Below, in pieces: positions 4,951-5,071 of a stretch of DNA of 5,071 nt (positions within the stretch are counted from its first letter, which is position 1; each line of letters begins with the position of its first letter). Under the pieces are notes generated by a model, which was not told the DNA's origin, did not search any database, and saw nothing but the letters and a program-made list of their open reading frames with translations. Origin of the DNA: Oscillibacter sp. CAG:241 (GTDB lineage Bacteria; Bacillota; Clostridia; Oscillospirales; Oscillospiraceae); NCBI GenBank assembly GCA_000435975.1, contig FR884098.1, forward strand, positions 2,019 through 7,089. Direction: 5' to 3'. The translations under genes and the position numbers were made by a program.

Positions 4951-5071
4951 TTATTCCTCCCGGCTGATGGCCAGGGTCAGGCCCACCACGTCGGCAGCCC
5001 CCGCCTGACGCAGCACCCGGGCCGCCTCAGACAGGGTGGCCCCGGTGGTACAGATGTCGTCGATCAGCAGG
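4951..5071 (-). CDS. comF: ComF-family phosphoribosyltransferase-like protein, C-terminal fragment
   Basis: Only the last 39 residues and the stop codon are in the window; the N-terminus lies beyond the right edge. The fragment opens with LLIDDICTTGATLSEAARVL, the PRPP-binding loop of type I phosphoribosyltransferases in the version typical of ComF proteins (DDI-TTGAT). It ends with about 20 residues of a predicted strand-helix tail (VVGLTLAISREE), which is where ComF proteins normally stop. ComF is a cytoplasmic protein needed for DNA uptake in competent bacteria, though in many Clostridia its role is untested. It reads into mreB on the same strand across a 188-bp gap with a new promoter. 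Other phosphoribosyltransferases share the loop, but the short C-terminal tail favours ComF. Confidence 0.85.
   Translation of the reverse strand, partial: LLIDDICTTGATLSEAARVLRQAGAADVVGLTLAISREE

Overview
The window looks like chromosome of a GC-rich, low-motility-signature Firmicute of the class Clostridia, most likely an Oscillospiraceae-type gut anaerobe (Flavonifractor/Lawsonibacter-like). This is inferred from three things: strong third-position GC in the genes, AT-rich intergenic promoters with good sigma-A boxes and AGGAGG-type ribosome binding sites, and the gene content (ComF, MreB, a lactocepin-like exported subtilase and a purine-riboswitch-controlled guanine deaminase). The genus is not proven by anything seen here.

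All four real genes lie on the minus strand, so the window is best read from right to left. At the right edge (4951-5071) is the C-terminal end of a ComF-family phosphoribosyltransferase-like protein. A 188-bp AT-rich gap follows with a clear promoter (4831-4859) and a short structured leader, then a complete MreB/Mbl actin-like cell-shape gene (3728-4762) ending at a GC-rich hairpin (3686-3709). Next comes a self-contained regulated unit: a sigma-A promoter (3605-3633), a guanine-type purine riboswitch aptamer (3520-3586), an overlapping intrinsic terminator (3481-3523), a strong ribosome binding site, an amidohydrolase-type guanine deaminase gene (2202-3461), and a strong intrinsic terminator (2156-2188). 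A 490-bp non-coding stretch (1663-2155) holds small inverted and direct repeats and, at its left end, a promoter for the last gene. That gene is a secreted S8 subtilisin-like peptidase, 554 codons of which are visible (1-1662) before the window ends inside its protease-associated domain.

The most notable part is the guaD unit. The base of the terminator hairpin uses the same GGGU bases as the 3' strand of aptamer helix P1, so ligand binding should weaken the terminator. That suggests a guanine-activated (ON) switch for a guanine-degrading enzyme, opposite to the usual guanine riboswitch that shuts off biosynthesis or uptake. A competing antiterminator pairing can also be drawn, so the direction of control is an inference. 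No mobile element, CRISPR array, tRNA or rRNA was seen. The very long open frames on the plus strand opposite the three large genes are composition artefacts.
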